Shown here one piece after another: positions 1 to 4,825 of a DNA stretch of 5,721 bases. Location: NCBI GenBank assembly GCA_013695115.1, contig JACDBD010000451.1, positions 1-5,721 on the forward strand. Reading direction: 5' to 3'. Position numbers and translations under genes: made by a program. Each line of letters starts with the position of its first letter. Positions within the stretch are counted from its first letter, which is position 1. The notes below the pieces were generated by a model. It saw only the letters and a list, made by a program, of their open reading frames with translations. It made no database searches and was not told the origin of the DNA. This DNA is from Actinomycetota bacterium (GTDB taxonomy: Bacteria > Actinomycetota > Acidimicrobiia > IMCC26256 > JACDBD01).

Positions 1-153
1 GCCCGGCAGGTAGTCGGGGTTCTCGTGCCGGTCGCGCATGGCCTCGGCCAGCTCGGGTCGGCGGGCCCACAGGACGGTGTCGGCGTTCCCGCACGCGATG
101 GCGGCGACCGCGGTGCCCCACGACCCCGCGCCGATGACCGAGACGCGAGTCAT
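1..153 (-). CDS. gpsA: Glycerol-3-phosphate dehydrogenase [NAD(P)+], N-terminal part (runs off the left edge)
   Basis: Only the first 51 codons are present. The ATG at 153-151 starts a protein beginning MTRVSVIGAGSWGTAVA. This is the Rossmann beta-alpha-beta entry with the GAGSWGTA motif (residues 8-15) that is characteristic of GpsA, followed by the usual LWARRPELAE segment that contacts the nucleotide. By family knowledge the enzyme reduces dihydroxyacetone phosphate to sn-glycerol 3-phosphate in the cytoplasm, supplying the backbone for phospholipids. The start overlaps the stop of the upstream acyltransferase as ATGA (153-150), and a GGAG lies 9 nt before the ATG, so translation is probably coupled. 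The acyltransferase next door uses the product's acylated derivative, which supports the call. Catalytic and substrate-binding residues lie outside the window. Confidence 0.9.
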   Translation of the reverse strand, partial: MTRVSVIGAGSWGTAVAAIACGNADTVLWARRPELAEAMRDRHENPDYLPG

Positions 154-863
154 GCCGCTCGGCTCCGTGCCGACCGCACCCGCGCGGTCTCGGGTGGGCG
201 GACCCACCAGCCGTCGTCACCGAGGCGCGGCCGCTGCGGGTACAGCTCGCGGGCTCGGGCGACGCAGGCGCAGATGGCGGCCATGATCCGGTCGGTGGCG
301 ACGTACACGTTCTCGCCCGGACCGACGCGCACCGGGTCGCCGATCACGACCGTTTCGGCGACGCCCCCGCGCCACCGGGGCTTGCGCCCCTTGAACAGGA
401 TGCGCTGGGTGCCCCACAGGCCGATCGGCGTCACCGGCACACCGGACGCCGCCGCCAGCCGGGCGGTTCCCGACTTCCCGACCATCGGCTCGAGGTCGAG
501 CGAGATCGTTCCCTCCGGGAACACGGTCACGCATTCGCCCCGCTCCAGCGCATCCACGGCGTGCGTCAGCGAGCCGGCGGCGCCCCTCTTGCCCCGCTCG
601 ACCGGGATCTGGTGGATGGCGCGCAGGGCCGAACCGAGGCCGCGCTTGTCGAACAGCTCCGCCTTGGCGAGGAAACGCACCTTCCGGTGGCGGCGGTCGG
701 CGACGTAGGCGAGCACCAGCGGATCGAGGTACGAGATGTGGTTGCTGGCGAGGATCGCGGGCCCGCGTACCGGGATGCGCTGCGCACCGTCGACGGTCCA
801 GCGGATCCCGAAGTGGAGCGGCGGGAGCAGGGCGTTGCGAGCGAGACCGTACAAGAGCTCCAC
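150..863 (-). CDS. plsC: 1-acyl-sn-glycerol-3-phosphate acyltransferase family protein (PlsC-like)
   Basis: A protein of 237 aa if started at the GTG at 863-861. It carries the acyltransferase motifs in order: block I NHISYLDP with catalytic His42 and Asp47 (HX4D), AKAELF at 66-71, block II around IPVERG (86-91), and block III VFPEGTIS with FPEGT at 115-119. A PVTPIG-type block IV follows. Members transfer an acyl chain to lysophosphatidic acid at the inner membrane face, giving phosphatidic acid. The reading frame stays open far upstream, but that extension runs antisense to the phosphoesterase gene and lacks family similarity. The GTG is preferred because it gives a normal N-terminus and lies 6 nt after a TATGCT hexamer, suggesting a leaderless transcript. 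The end overlaps gpsA by 4 bp. The exact acyl acceptor is not determined. Confidence 0.87.
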   Translation of the reverse strand: MELLYGLARNALLPPLHFGIRWTVDGAQRIPVRGPAILASNHISYLDPLVLAYVADRRHRKVRFLAKAELFDKRGLGSALRAIHQIPVERGKRGAAGSLTHAVDALERGECVTVFPEGTISLDLEPMVGKSGTARLAAASGVPVTPIGLWGTQRILFKGRKPRWRGGVAETVVIGDPVRVGPGENVYVATDRIMAAICACVARARELYPQRPRLGDDGWWVRPPETARVRSARSRAA

Positions 864-884
864 GGCAGTAGCATATGCAGGTAG
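864..884. promoter_or_regulatory. Divergent promoter gap with overlapping -10-like hexamers
   Basis: Only 21 bp separate the plsC GTG (863) from the phosphoesterase ATG (885). TAGCAT (plus strand, 869-874) and TATGCT (minus strand, 875-870) both fit the TANNNT -10 pattern and share five base pairs. The minus hexamer is followed by exactly 6 nt and then the GTG, which fits a leaderless start. The plus hexamer sits 10 nt before the ATG. No recognisable -35 boxes are present at 17-18 bp on either side, so this rests on spacing and symmetry alone. Confidence 0.4.
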
Positions 885-1736
885 ATGCGTCGCGACTCGT
901 TCGTCATCGCGCAACTCTCCGATCTCCATTGCGGCTCGCCCTACTTCGACGCCGACCTGATGGAAGCGGCAGTGAGCGAGGTCATGGCGCTCGCTCCCGG
1001 CGTCGTGTTGGTGGGCGGCGACCTCACCGCCGAGGGGTACGCGCACGAGTTCAGAGACGCGCAGCGCCACCTGGAGCCGATCCTGGCGTCGGGTCTGCCC
1101 ACGGTCATAATCCCGGGCAACCACGACGCCAAGAACGTGGGCTACCTGCACTTCCGGGACACCTTCGGTGTCGGCGACGTCGAGGAGAAGGGCGACCGGG
1201 TCCTCCGCCTGACCACCGGCCTCCCACGCGCGCCTGGTTCGGTCACGCTCGTCGCCCTCGACTCGACCAAGCCCGACCTCGCCGAGGGTGAGATCGGACG
1301 CGAGCGCTACTCGTGGATCCGCAAGCAGTTCGAGGCGGACGTCGACCTCAAGGTGATGGCGCTGCACCACCATCTCGTGCCCGTCCCCGGTACCGGCCGG
1401 GAGCGCAACACGGTCTGGGACGCCGGCGACGTGCTGGCCCTGCTGCCCGAGTGCGGCGTGAACATGGTGCTATCGGGACACAAGCACGTCCCATTCGTCT
1501 GGCTCCTGAACGGTGTGCTGATCGTCAACTCGGGCACGGTGTCGTCGCACCGGCTACGGGGGTTCGTCCGCCCGTCGTACAACGTGATCGAGATCGACGA
1601 CCAGGTGATCCGGGTGACGTTCCGGTACCCCGGGCAGGGCGAGCGGCTGGCGGGCCAGCTCGACCGCGACGAGCTGCGGCTCGCCACCAGCCCCGAGCTC
1701 AAGGGCATGTTCGCCAAATCGGGTTGGCAGGCCTGA
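885..1736 (+). CDS. Calcineurin-like metallophosphoesterase (class III cyclic-nucleotide phosphodiesterase type)
   Basis: A 283-aa protein with the full dinuclear-metal signature in order: SDLHCG (Asp13, His15), GGDLT (Asp46), GNHD (78-81), the His triplet at 161-163, and GHKH (198-201). All metal ligands appear intact. The layout and length resemble CpdA/Rv0805-type phosphodiesterases, which hydrolyse cyclic nucleotides or other phosphodiesters, but the motifs alone cannot fix the substrate. No signal peptide or membrane helix is visible, so it is probably cytoplasmic. The ATG start is chosen because the motif SDLH follows at the usual distance from the N-terminus. It heads a four-gene plus-strand operon: the next gene starts 5 nt after its stop. 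It diverges from plsC/gpsA, so a lipid-linked phosphodiester substrate is possible but unproven. Confidence 0.88.
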   Translation: MRRDSFVIAQLSDLHCGSPYFDADLMEAAVSEVMALAPGVVLVGGDLTAEGYAHEFRDAQRHLEPILASGLPTVIIPGNHDAKNVGYLHFRDTFGVGDVEEKGDRVLRLTTGLPRAPGSVTLVALDSTKPDLAEGEIGRERYSWIRKQFEADVDLKVMALHHHLVPVPGTGRERNTVWDAGDVLALLPECGVNMVLSGHKHVPFVWLLNGVLIVNSGTVSSHRLRGFVRPSYNVIEIDDQVIRVTFRYPGQGERLAGQLDRDELRLATSPELKGMFAKSGWQA

Positions 1737-1741
1737 GCTCG

Positions 1742-2041
1742 GTGTTCGTCCGCTTCTTCTACTCCGCGGTCGACCCCGCCGACAGCGACGAGGTCCAGCG
1801 GATGTTCGTCGAGGACATCAAGCCCGCGTTCGAGGAGCTGGGCTGCGAGTCGGTCGAGCTCCTCGTGAGCACCGAGACCAACGCCGGCGGGCTGGTCGAG
1901 GGCCTGGTGATCTCCCGCTGGCCGTCGACCGCGGCCATGGCCAAGGCGCTCGGCTCGCGGGCCGTCACCGAGTCCCTGGTGCGCGTGCGCCAGCTCCTTC
2001 GACAGGAGCCGGTGACGCGCACGTTCGAAGTCCTCGAATGA
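1742..2041 (+). CDS. Small ABM-like (dimeric alpha/beta-barrel) protein, function unknown
   Basis: A 99-aa protein from the GTG at 1742 (MFVRFFYSAVDPADSDEVQR). The pattern is an N-terminal beta-strand, an amphipathic helix, two further strands with SVELLVSTE and GLVEGLVISRW, then a helix and a final strand VTRTFEVLE. This matches the ferredoxin-like fold of the antibiotic biosynthesis monooxygenase (ABM) superfamily, although no catalytic residues can be assigned. Many such proteins are heme- or quinone-type monooxygenases, or uncharacterised. The start has only a weak ribosome-binding site, and translation is probably coupled to the phosphoesterase, whose stop is 5 nt upstream. The TGA overlaps the cofC start codon as ATGA (2038-2041). 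I infer a role linked to this operon, possibly F420-related, but the sequence does not show it. Confidence 0.75.
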   Translation: MFVRFFYSAVDPADSDEVQRMFVEDIKPAFEELGCESVELLVSTETNAGGLVEGLVISRWPSTAAMAKALGSRAVTESLVRVRQLLRQEPVTRTFEVLE

Positions 2042-2619
2042 GCAGTGGCGCCGGCGTGGTCGTCCCGGTGCGGGCATTCGCGCTGGGCAACGCCCGCCTG
2101 GCCGAGCGGCTCGATGCCGCGGAACGCACCGACCTGGCTCGCCGGTTCGCGGATCGTGTGGTCGCGGCCGCGGGCGAGCTCCCGGTCGTGGTCGTGACCA
2201 GCGCGCCCGAAGTCGAGGCGTGGGCGGCCGAGCTCGGTGTCGCGACGATTGCCGACCCCGGCAGCCTCGACGCCGCCGCCGCCGACGGGCGCGCTCATCT
2301 GGCCGAGCGTGGTTGCGTGCGGGCGGTCATTGCCCACGCCGATCTCCCGTTCGCCCGTACGCTCGAGGGGGTCGCAGGCGACCGGGACGAGCCGGTGGTG
2401 ACGCTGGTCCCCTGCCACCGCGAGGACGGCACGCCGGTGCTCTCGGTGCCGGTCGCGGTGCCGTTCCGGTTCGCCTACGGCCCCGGCTCGTTCTTGCGCC
2501 ACATCGCCGAGACGGACCGGCTGGGCCTGGAGGTGCGGGTGGTGCGCGACCCCGACCTTGCCTTCGACGTGGACGTACCCGCCGATCTCGAGCAACTCCG
2601 CGTCCGCGACTGGTCGTGA
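2038..2619 (+). CDS. cofC: 2-phospho-L-lactate / phosphoenolpyruvate guanylyltransferase (F420 biosynthesis)
   Basis: A 193-aa protein of the CofC/FbiD family. The N-terminus VVVPVRAFALGNARLAERL (7-25) corresponds to the nucleotide-binding loop with the basic RL pair. HADLPF (100-105) holds the metal-binding Asp102, EDGTPVL (129-135) aligns with the family DGT(N)xL motif, and AYGPGSFLRH (146-155) and DVDVPADL (177-184) are the characteristic C-terminal blocks. The family couples GTP to 2-phospho-L-lactate (CofC) or, in mycobacteria, phosphoenolpyruvate (FbiD). The product is the activated precursor for coenzyme F420. An actinobacterial context favours the PEP-using form, but this is inference. 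The Lys common in the first loop is replaced (GNARLA) and Pro stands in the DGTN position. It overlaps both neighbours by 4 bp (ATGA, GTGA), indicating coupled translation. No other F420 genes are in the window. Confidence 0.88.
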   Translation: MSSGAGVVVPVRAFALGNARLAERLDAAERTDLARRFADRVVAAAGELPVVVVTSAPEVEAWAAELGVATIADPGSLDAAAADGRAHLAERGCVRAVIAHADLPFARTLEGVAGDRDEPVVTLVPCHREDGTPVLSVPVAVPFRFAYGPGSFLRHIAETDRLGLEVRVVRDPDLAFDVDVPADLEQLRVRDWS

Positions 2620-3356
2620 GCGGGGAGTTCTCGGTGGACCTGCCGGCGCCGGGGACGGCGCTGGCGATCGGGGCGCACGCCGACGACGCCGAGTTCGGCT
2701 GCGGCGCGACCCTGGCGAAGTGGTCCGCCGCCGGTGCGTCCGTCCATTTCCTCGTGCTGACCGACGGCTCCAAAGGCTCGTGGGACCCCGACGCCGATCA
2801 GGCCGCCCTGGTGGCCGAGCGACGCCGCGAGCAGGAGAAGGCGGCGGCCGTGCTCGGTATCGCCGAGGTGCTTTTCCTCGACCTCGTCGACGGCGAGCTC
2901 GAGAACGGGCGGGCGGAACGGGCCCGGGTGTGCGAGGTCATTCGGACGGTCCGCCCAGACGTGGTGCTGGGCCACGACCCCTGGGCGCGCTACCGCCTGC
3001 ATCCCGACCACCGGGCCGCCGGCTTCCTCGTCACCGACGGGATCGTCGCCGCTCGGGATCCCCACTTCTTCCCCGACCAGGCGGTGGGACCGCACCGGCC
3101 CGAACGACTCCTGCTGTTCGAGGCCGAGGTCCCCGACCACTACGAAGGGGTAGACGCCTTCCTCGACGCCAAGGTCGACGCCCTCCTGTGCCACCGCAGC
3201 CAGTGGCGCAACACCATGGAGATCGACCCCGACACCCCTGACGCCGACGCCCAGCGGGAGGCGTTCGCGGCTCGGGTGCGGGCCGACGCTGCCGCCGCGG
3301 GCGCCCCCGCCGGGCTCCCCCTCGCGGAGGCCTTCAAGCGGGTCGAGGACTTGTAG
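2616..3356 (+). CDS. PIG-L (LmbE-like) family deacetylase
   Basis: A 246-aa zinc-dependent N-acetylglucosaminyl-deacetylase family protein. The first motif is GAHADDAEFGCGATLAKW, with His21, Asp23 and Asp24 the expected zinc-ligand/base set. The usual Pro of AHPDD is Ala here. The second motif HPDH lies at 129-132. LTDGSKGSWDP and the VRPDVVLGHDPW block are also typical. Relatives deacetylate GlcNAc-containing small molecules, such as MshB and Mca in mycothiol metabolism or BshB in bacillithiol synthesis, but the substrate here is unknown. Start choice is open. The GTG at 2616 overlaps the cofC stop as GTGA. A second in-frame GTG at 2634 has a good GGGGAG ribosome site 6 nt upstream and would give a protein 6 residues shorter, beginning MDLPAPG. 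It is the last gene of the operon. Confidence 0.87.
   Translation: MSGEFSVDLPAPGTALAIGAHADDAEFGCGATLAKWSAAGASVHFLVLTDGSKGSWDPDADQAALVAERRREQEKAAAVLGIAEVLFLDLVDGELENGRAERARVCEVIRTVRPDVVLGHDPWARYRLHPDHRAAGFLVTDGIVAARDPHFFPDQAVGPHRPERLLLFEAEVPDHYEGVDAFLDAKVDALLCHRSQWRNTMEIDPDTPDADAQREAFAARVRADAAAAGAPAGLPLAEAFKRVEDL
2622..2636 (+). promoter_or_regulatory. Ribosome-binding site supporting an internal start for the PIG-L gene
   Basis: GGGGAG at 2622-2627 lies 6 nt before an in-frame GTG at 2634. This is a better Shine-Dalgarno arrangement than anything before the overlapping GTG at 2616. Either codon may be used, and the site decides between the two starts. Confidence 0.5.
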
Positions 3357-3380
3357 CCGCGCGGCGAGCGAGCGAAGGGA

Positions 3381-3390
3381 GCGAGCTCGC
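3381..3390. repeat. Short perfect palindrome after the PIG-L gene
   Basis: GCGAGCTCGC is its own reverse complement. It also forms part of a looser stem pairing GGCGAGC (3363-3369) with GCTCGCC (3385-3391). It lies 25 nt after the PIG-L stop. Low-complexity GAGCGAGCGA runs like this are common after genes in GC-rich genomes. Confidence 0.35.
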
Positions 3391-3394
3391 CGGA

Positions 3395-3464
3395 GGACGC
3401 ACGACCCCGTAGGGGGCGGCGGCGGGCCAGCCCTTATCGGATGGCCCGGCCGCCGAGTGCGTCC
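3395..3464. other. Candidate structured element: three-way-junction fold between convergent genes
   Basis: An 8-bp closing stem pairs GGACGCAC (3395-3402) with GTGCGTCC (3457-3464). Inside are two hairpins: CCCC-GTA-GGGG (3405-3415), and a 12-bp stem pairing 3418-3429 with 3442-3454 with one bulged G (3448) and a 12-nt loop. Junctions are only about 2 nt. The pairing is seen by eye; no energy was computed. It could be a small RNA, a tail structure of the PIG-L mRNA, or a short mobile (MITE/REP-like) element with terminal inverted repeats. I do not recognise it as a known RNA family. Confidence 0.4.
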
Positions 3465-3484
3465 GACAAGGAGGGATAGACGCG

Positions 3485-3512
3485 ATGAAGGGGGCCCGCA
3501 GGCCCCCTTCAT
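3485..3512. terminator. Strong hairpin terminator shared by convergent genes
   Basis: A perfect 12-bp stem pairs 3485-3496 (ATGAAGGGGGCC) with 3501-3512, closed by a 4-nt CGCA loop. No U-run follows on either side, as is frequent in actinobacterial terminators. It lies 15 nt beyond the stop of the basic tail gene (minus strand) and about 130 nt beyond the PIG-L stop (plus strand), so it probably serves both directions. Confidence 0.8.
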
Positions 3513-3527
3513 CAGTGTTCTGGTCAG

Positions 3528-3905
3528 CTAGCGACGACGACGCCGACGCTTGACCGGCGCGGCCGCTGCCTTGCGGCGGCGCCGCTTGGCCGGGGCCTTC
3601 TTCGCCGTCGACTTACGACGACGACGCTTCGCCGGGGCCTTCTTGGCCGCTGCCTTGCGGCGACGCCGCTTGGCCGGAGCCTTCTTGGCCGTCGACTTAC
3701 GACGACGACGCTTGGCCGGGGCCTTCTTGGCCGCAGCCTTGCGGCGACGCCGCTTGGCCGGAGCCTTCTTCGCAGCCTTCCTGCGCTTCGCCGGGCGCCG
3801 TGCCGTGGTCTTGCGGGCAGTTGACTTCCTGCGCCGCTTCGCCGGCTTGCGCGCCGTCTTCTTCGCTGCTGACTTCCGTGCTGTGCGTCTCTTCGCCGGA
3901 GGCAC
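3528..3905 (-). CDS. Histone H1-like, Lys/Arg/Ala/Pro-rich basic DNA-binding protein
   Basis: About 125 aa, almost entirely Lys, Arg, Ala, Pro, Ser and Thr, with no hydrophobic core. It is therefore expected to be disordered and to bind DNA or RNA by charge. The second half is a run of 14-aa units K-(AA or ST)-AKKAPAKRRRR, in which AA and ST versions alternate, ending in a degenerate KRRRRRR tail. This resembles the C-terminal arm of mycobacterial HupB and eukaryotic H1 tails. The start is chosen at the GTG at 3905, which has AGGTGG 5 nt upstream; in-frame GTGs at 3911 and 3914 would add 2-3 residues. HU lies directly upstream on the same strand and in the same frame, separated by one TAG and about 65 nt. 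The two are probably cotranscribed as a nucleoid pair. Terminator at 3485-3512. Confidence 0.8.
   Translation of the reverse strand: MPPAKRRTARKSAAKKTARKPAKRRRKSTARKTTARRPAKRRKAAKKAPAKRRRRKAAAKKAPAKRRRRKSTAKKAPAKRRRRKAAAKKAPAKRRRRKSTAKKAPAKRRRRKAAAAPVKRRRRRR
3565..3774 (-). repeat. Tandem 42-bp units arranged as an 84-bp alternating repeat
   Basis: Five 42-bp units start at 3565, 3607, 3649, 3691 and 3733 and encode the 14-aa basic repeats. Odd units (KAAA type) use mixed CGG/CGC/CGT arginine codons and even units (KSTA type) use runs of CGT. The true period is therefore 84 bp: 3607-3690 and 3691-3774 are near-identical copies differing at a few bases. This indicates recent tandem duplication of a two-unit block. 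Confidence 0.88.
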
Positions 3906-3968
3906 GGTCACCACCTTTCTCTTGGGTTGGTCTTGCTGTAGGCGCTCACGACGTGTGTCGCTCCCCGC

Positions 3969-4244
3969 CTACGATTTCACGGCGGACTTGAAGCCGGCAC
4001 CCGCCGTGAACTTCACGCCCTTTGACGCCGCGATCTGGACCGGCTCGCCGGTGCGCGGGTTGCGCCCCATGCGTGCCTTGCGCTCGGTACGGGACCAGGC
4101 GCCGAAACCTGGCAGCGTGACCTTGTCGCCCGACGACACCGCAGTCTTCACGGTGTCAATGAGCGCGTCGACAGCCTTCTGCGCCGCCGCGTTGCTCAGG
4201 TCTGCTGCGTTCGCAACCTTGTCGACGAGTTCTGACTTGTTCAC
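3969..4244 (-). CDS. hup: HU family nucleoid DNA-binding protein
   Basis: A 91-aa protein of standard HU length. It starts at a GTG (4244-4242) with a GGAGG ribosome site 7 nt upstream. MNKSELVDKVA begins the helical dimerisation domain, followed by SGDKVTLPGFGAW (38-50). The DNA-binding arm has GRNPRTGEPV at 60-69 with the intercalating Pro63, and the end is KGVKFTAGAGFKSAVKS. HU dimers bend and compact DNA without strong sequence preference. In mycobacteria the orthologue HupB continues into a long basic tail. Here the frame ends at an amber TAG (3971-3969), and the basic tail is encoded just downstream in the same frame. Composition and third-base use match the neighbours, with no sign of transfer. 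Confidence 0.95.
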   Translation of the reverse strand: MNKSELVDKVANAADLSNAAAQKAVDALIDTVKTAVSSGDKVTLPGFGAWSRTERKARMGRNPRTGEPVQIAASKGVKFTAGAGFKSAVKS

Positions 4245-4276
4245 GCTGGAACCTCCGATTCAACGTGTATCTGAAA

Positions 4277-4305
4277 AGTTGAGCGCATTCACGCGGCAAG
4301 GTCAA
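4277..4305 (-). promoter_or_regulatory. Possible sigma70-type promoter for hup
   Basis: TTGACC (4305-4300) is a good -35 box, followed 17 bp later by TCAACT (4282-4277), a poor -10. Transcription would start near 4270 and leave a leader of roughly 25 nt containing the GGAGG site. The strong -35 and spacing support it; the weak -10 does not. Confidence 0.4.
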
Positions 4306-4327
4306 GCATTTCCGCCCCATTGCGCCA

Positions 4328-4366
4328 CGCGCGCTCCCCTCCTGAGGACGGGATCACGAGCGCGCG
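4328..4366. repeat. Long inverted repeat between hup and the 76-aa gene
   Basis: CGCGCGCTC (4328-4336) pairs perfectly with GAGCGCGCG (4358-4366). The 21-nt loop can pair further (CCCTCC with GGA-C-GGG around a TGA turn). The genes on both sides point away from it, so it is not an obvious terminator. It may be an operator-like site, or a leader structure if a plus-strand transcript starts upstream. Confidence 0.45.
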
Positions 4367-4408
4367 ATGACGCTCTGAACCCTGTACACAACGGTAACAA
4401 GCGCGAGC

Positions 4409-4639
4409 ATGCAATTGGTGGATATCCCGGTGGGTGATGGCACGTACGACGCGTTCGTGGTATGGGCCGAGACGCGCGACGACGGCACGATCGCGCTCGA
4501 TCTGACGATCACGACCGGTGCGCGCAAGGGCGAAGTGCTCTCGGTGCGCGCCGCGAACGTGTCGCGCGACGCCATCGACCTCGTCGGACTGCCCTGCACA
4601 CTCGTCGTGGAGGACGCTCAGCCGCGCGTGGAGTGGTGA
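4409..4639 (+). CDS. Conserved-looking small protein of unknown function (76 aa)
   Basis: A 76-aa acidic protein starting MQLVDIPVGDGTYDAFVVW. It is predicted to be mainly beta: alternating strands around YDAFVVWAET, TIALDLTITTG, KGEVLSVRAANV and CTLVVEDAQPRVEW, with glycine turns. This would suit a small barrel such as an OB-like fold. No signal peptide, membrane helix, cysteine cluster or known catalytic motif is visible, and I do not recognise the family. GC-rich third positions and the clean start and stop support real coding. There is no clear ribosome site before the ATG, so a leaderless or short-leader transcript is possible. It is divergent from hup and ends about 30 nt before the terminator at 4671-4700, which it shares with the convergent tRNA unit. 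Confidence 0.65.
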   Translation: MQLVDIPVGDGTYDAFVVWAETRDDGTIALDLTITTGARKGEVLSVRAANVSRDAIDLVGLPCTLVVEDAQPRVEW

Positions 4640-4670
4640 GTGCGGCGCGCGAGTGCGGTGACGCGCGACC

Positions 4671-4700
4671 GAGCCCGGCCGACTGACGTCGACCGGGCTC
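4671..4700. terminator. Hairpin terminator after tRNA-Glu, shared with the convergent 76-aa gene
   Basis: GAGCCCGG (4671-4678) pairs with CCGGGCTC (4693-4700). After one C-A mismatch the stem continues as CGAC/GTCG around a TGAC loop, 12 bp in all. It begins 4 nt past the tRNA-Glu 3' end on the minus strand and about 30 nt past the stop of the plus-strand gene. No U-run is present. Confidence 0.8.
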
Positions 4701-4703
4701 TCG

Positions 4704-4776
4704 CAGCCCCGAGCAGATTCGAACTGCCGCTTCCGCCTTGAGAGGGCGGCGTCCTAGGCCACTAGACGACGGGGCC
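4704..4776 (-). tRNA. tRNA-Glu (anticodon CTC)
   Basis: A 73-nt cloverleaf can be drawn. The acceptor stem pairs GGCCCCG with CGGGGCT (one G-U pair at the end). The D-arm is GTCTAGTGGCCTAGGAC, the anticodon stem pairs CCGCC with GGCGG around the loop CTCTCAA (CTC, reading GAG codons), and the T-loop is TTCGAAT. The discriminator is G and CCA is not encoded. It is the second tRNA after gltX on the same strand. Confidence 0.96.
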
Positions 4777-4822
4777 GGGCGCACCTTTCGGTGCCCGAAT
4801 CAGCGCTCTGACCTGCGCTGAT
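4777..4822 (-). other. Two hairpins in the tRNA-Gln/tRNA-Glu spacer
   Basis: Reading the minus strand, ATCAGCGC/GCGCTGAT (4822-4815 with 4806-4799) forms a perfect 8-bp stem with an 8-nt loop. Next comes a CGGGCACC-GAAA-GGTG(CG)CCCG stem with a GNRA tetraloop and a 2-nt bulge (about 4797-4776). They may guide tRNA precursor processing or partly terminate before tRNA-Glu. Confidence 0.55.
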
Positions 4823-4825
4823 GCG

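Noticed and set aside
864..1373. N-terminal extension of the acyltransferase reading frame across the phosphoesterase gene
   Set aside because: The frame is open only because of GC-rich codon bias. It has no acyltransferase similarity and lies antisense to a gene with complete catalytic motifs.
3565..3774. CRISPR-like array
   Set aside because: The 42-bp units are contiguous coding repeats of a basic protein with no unique spacers and no cas genes.
4384..4392. Possible DnaA box (TTGTGTACA on the minus strand)
   Set aside because: Two mismatches to TTGTCCACA, a single site, and no origin context nearby.
3550..4437. Long plus-strand open frame opposite hup and the basic tail
   Set aside because: It consists of the antisense of Lys/Arg repeats (Leu/Arg/Ala/Phe runs) and of HU. 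The minus-strand proteins are clearly real.
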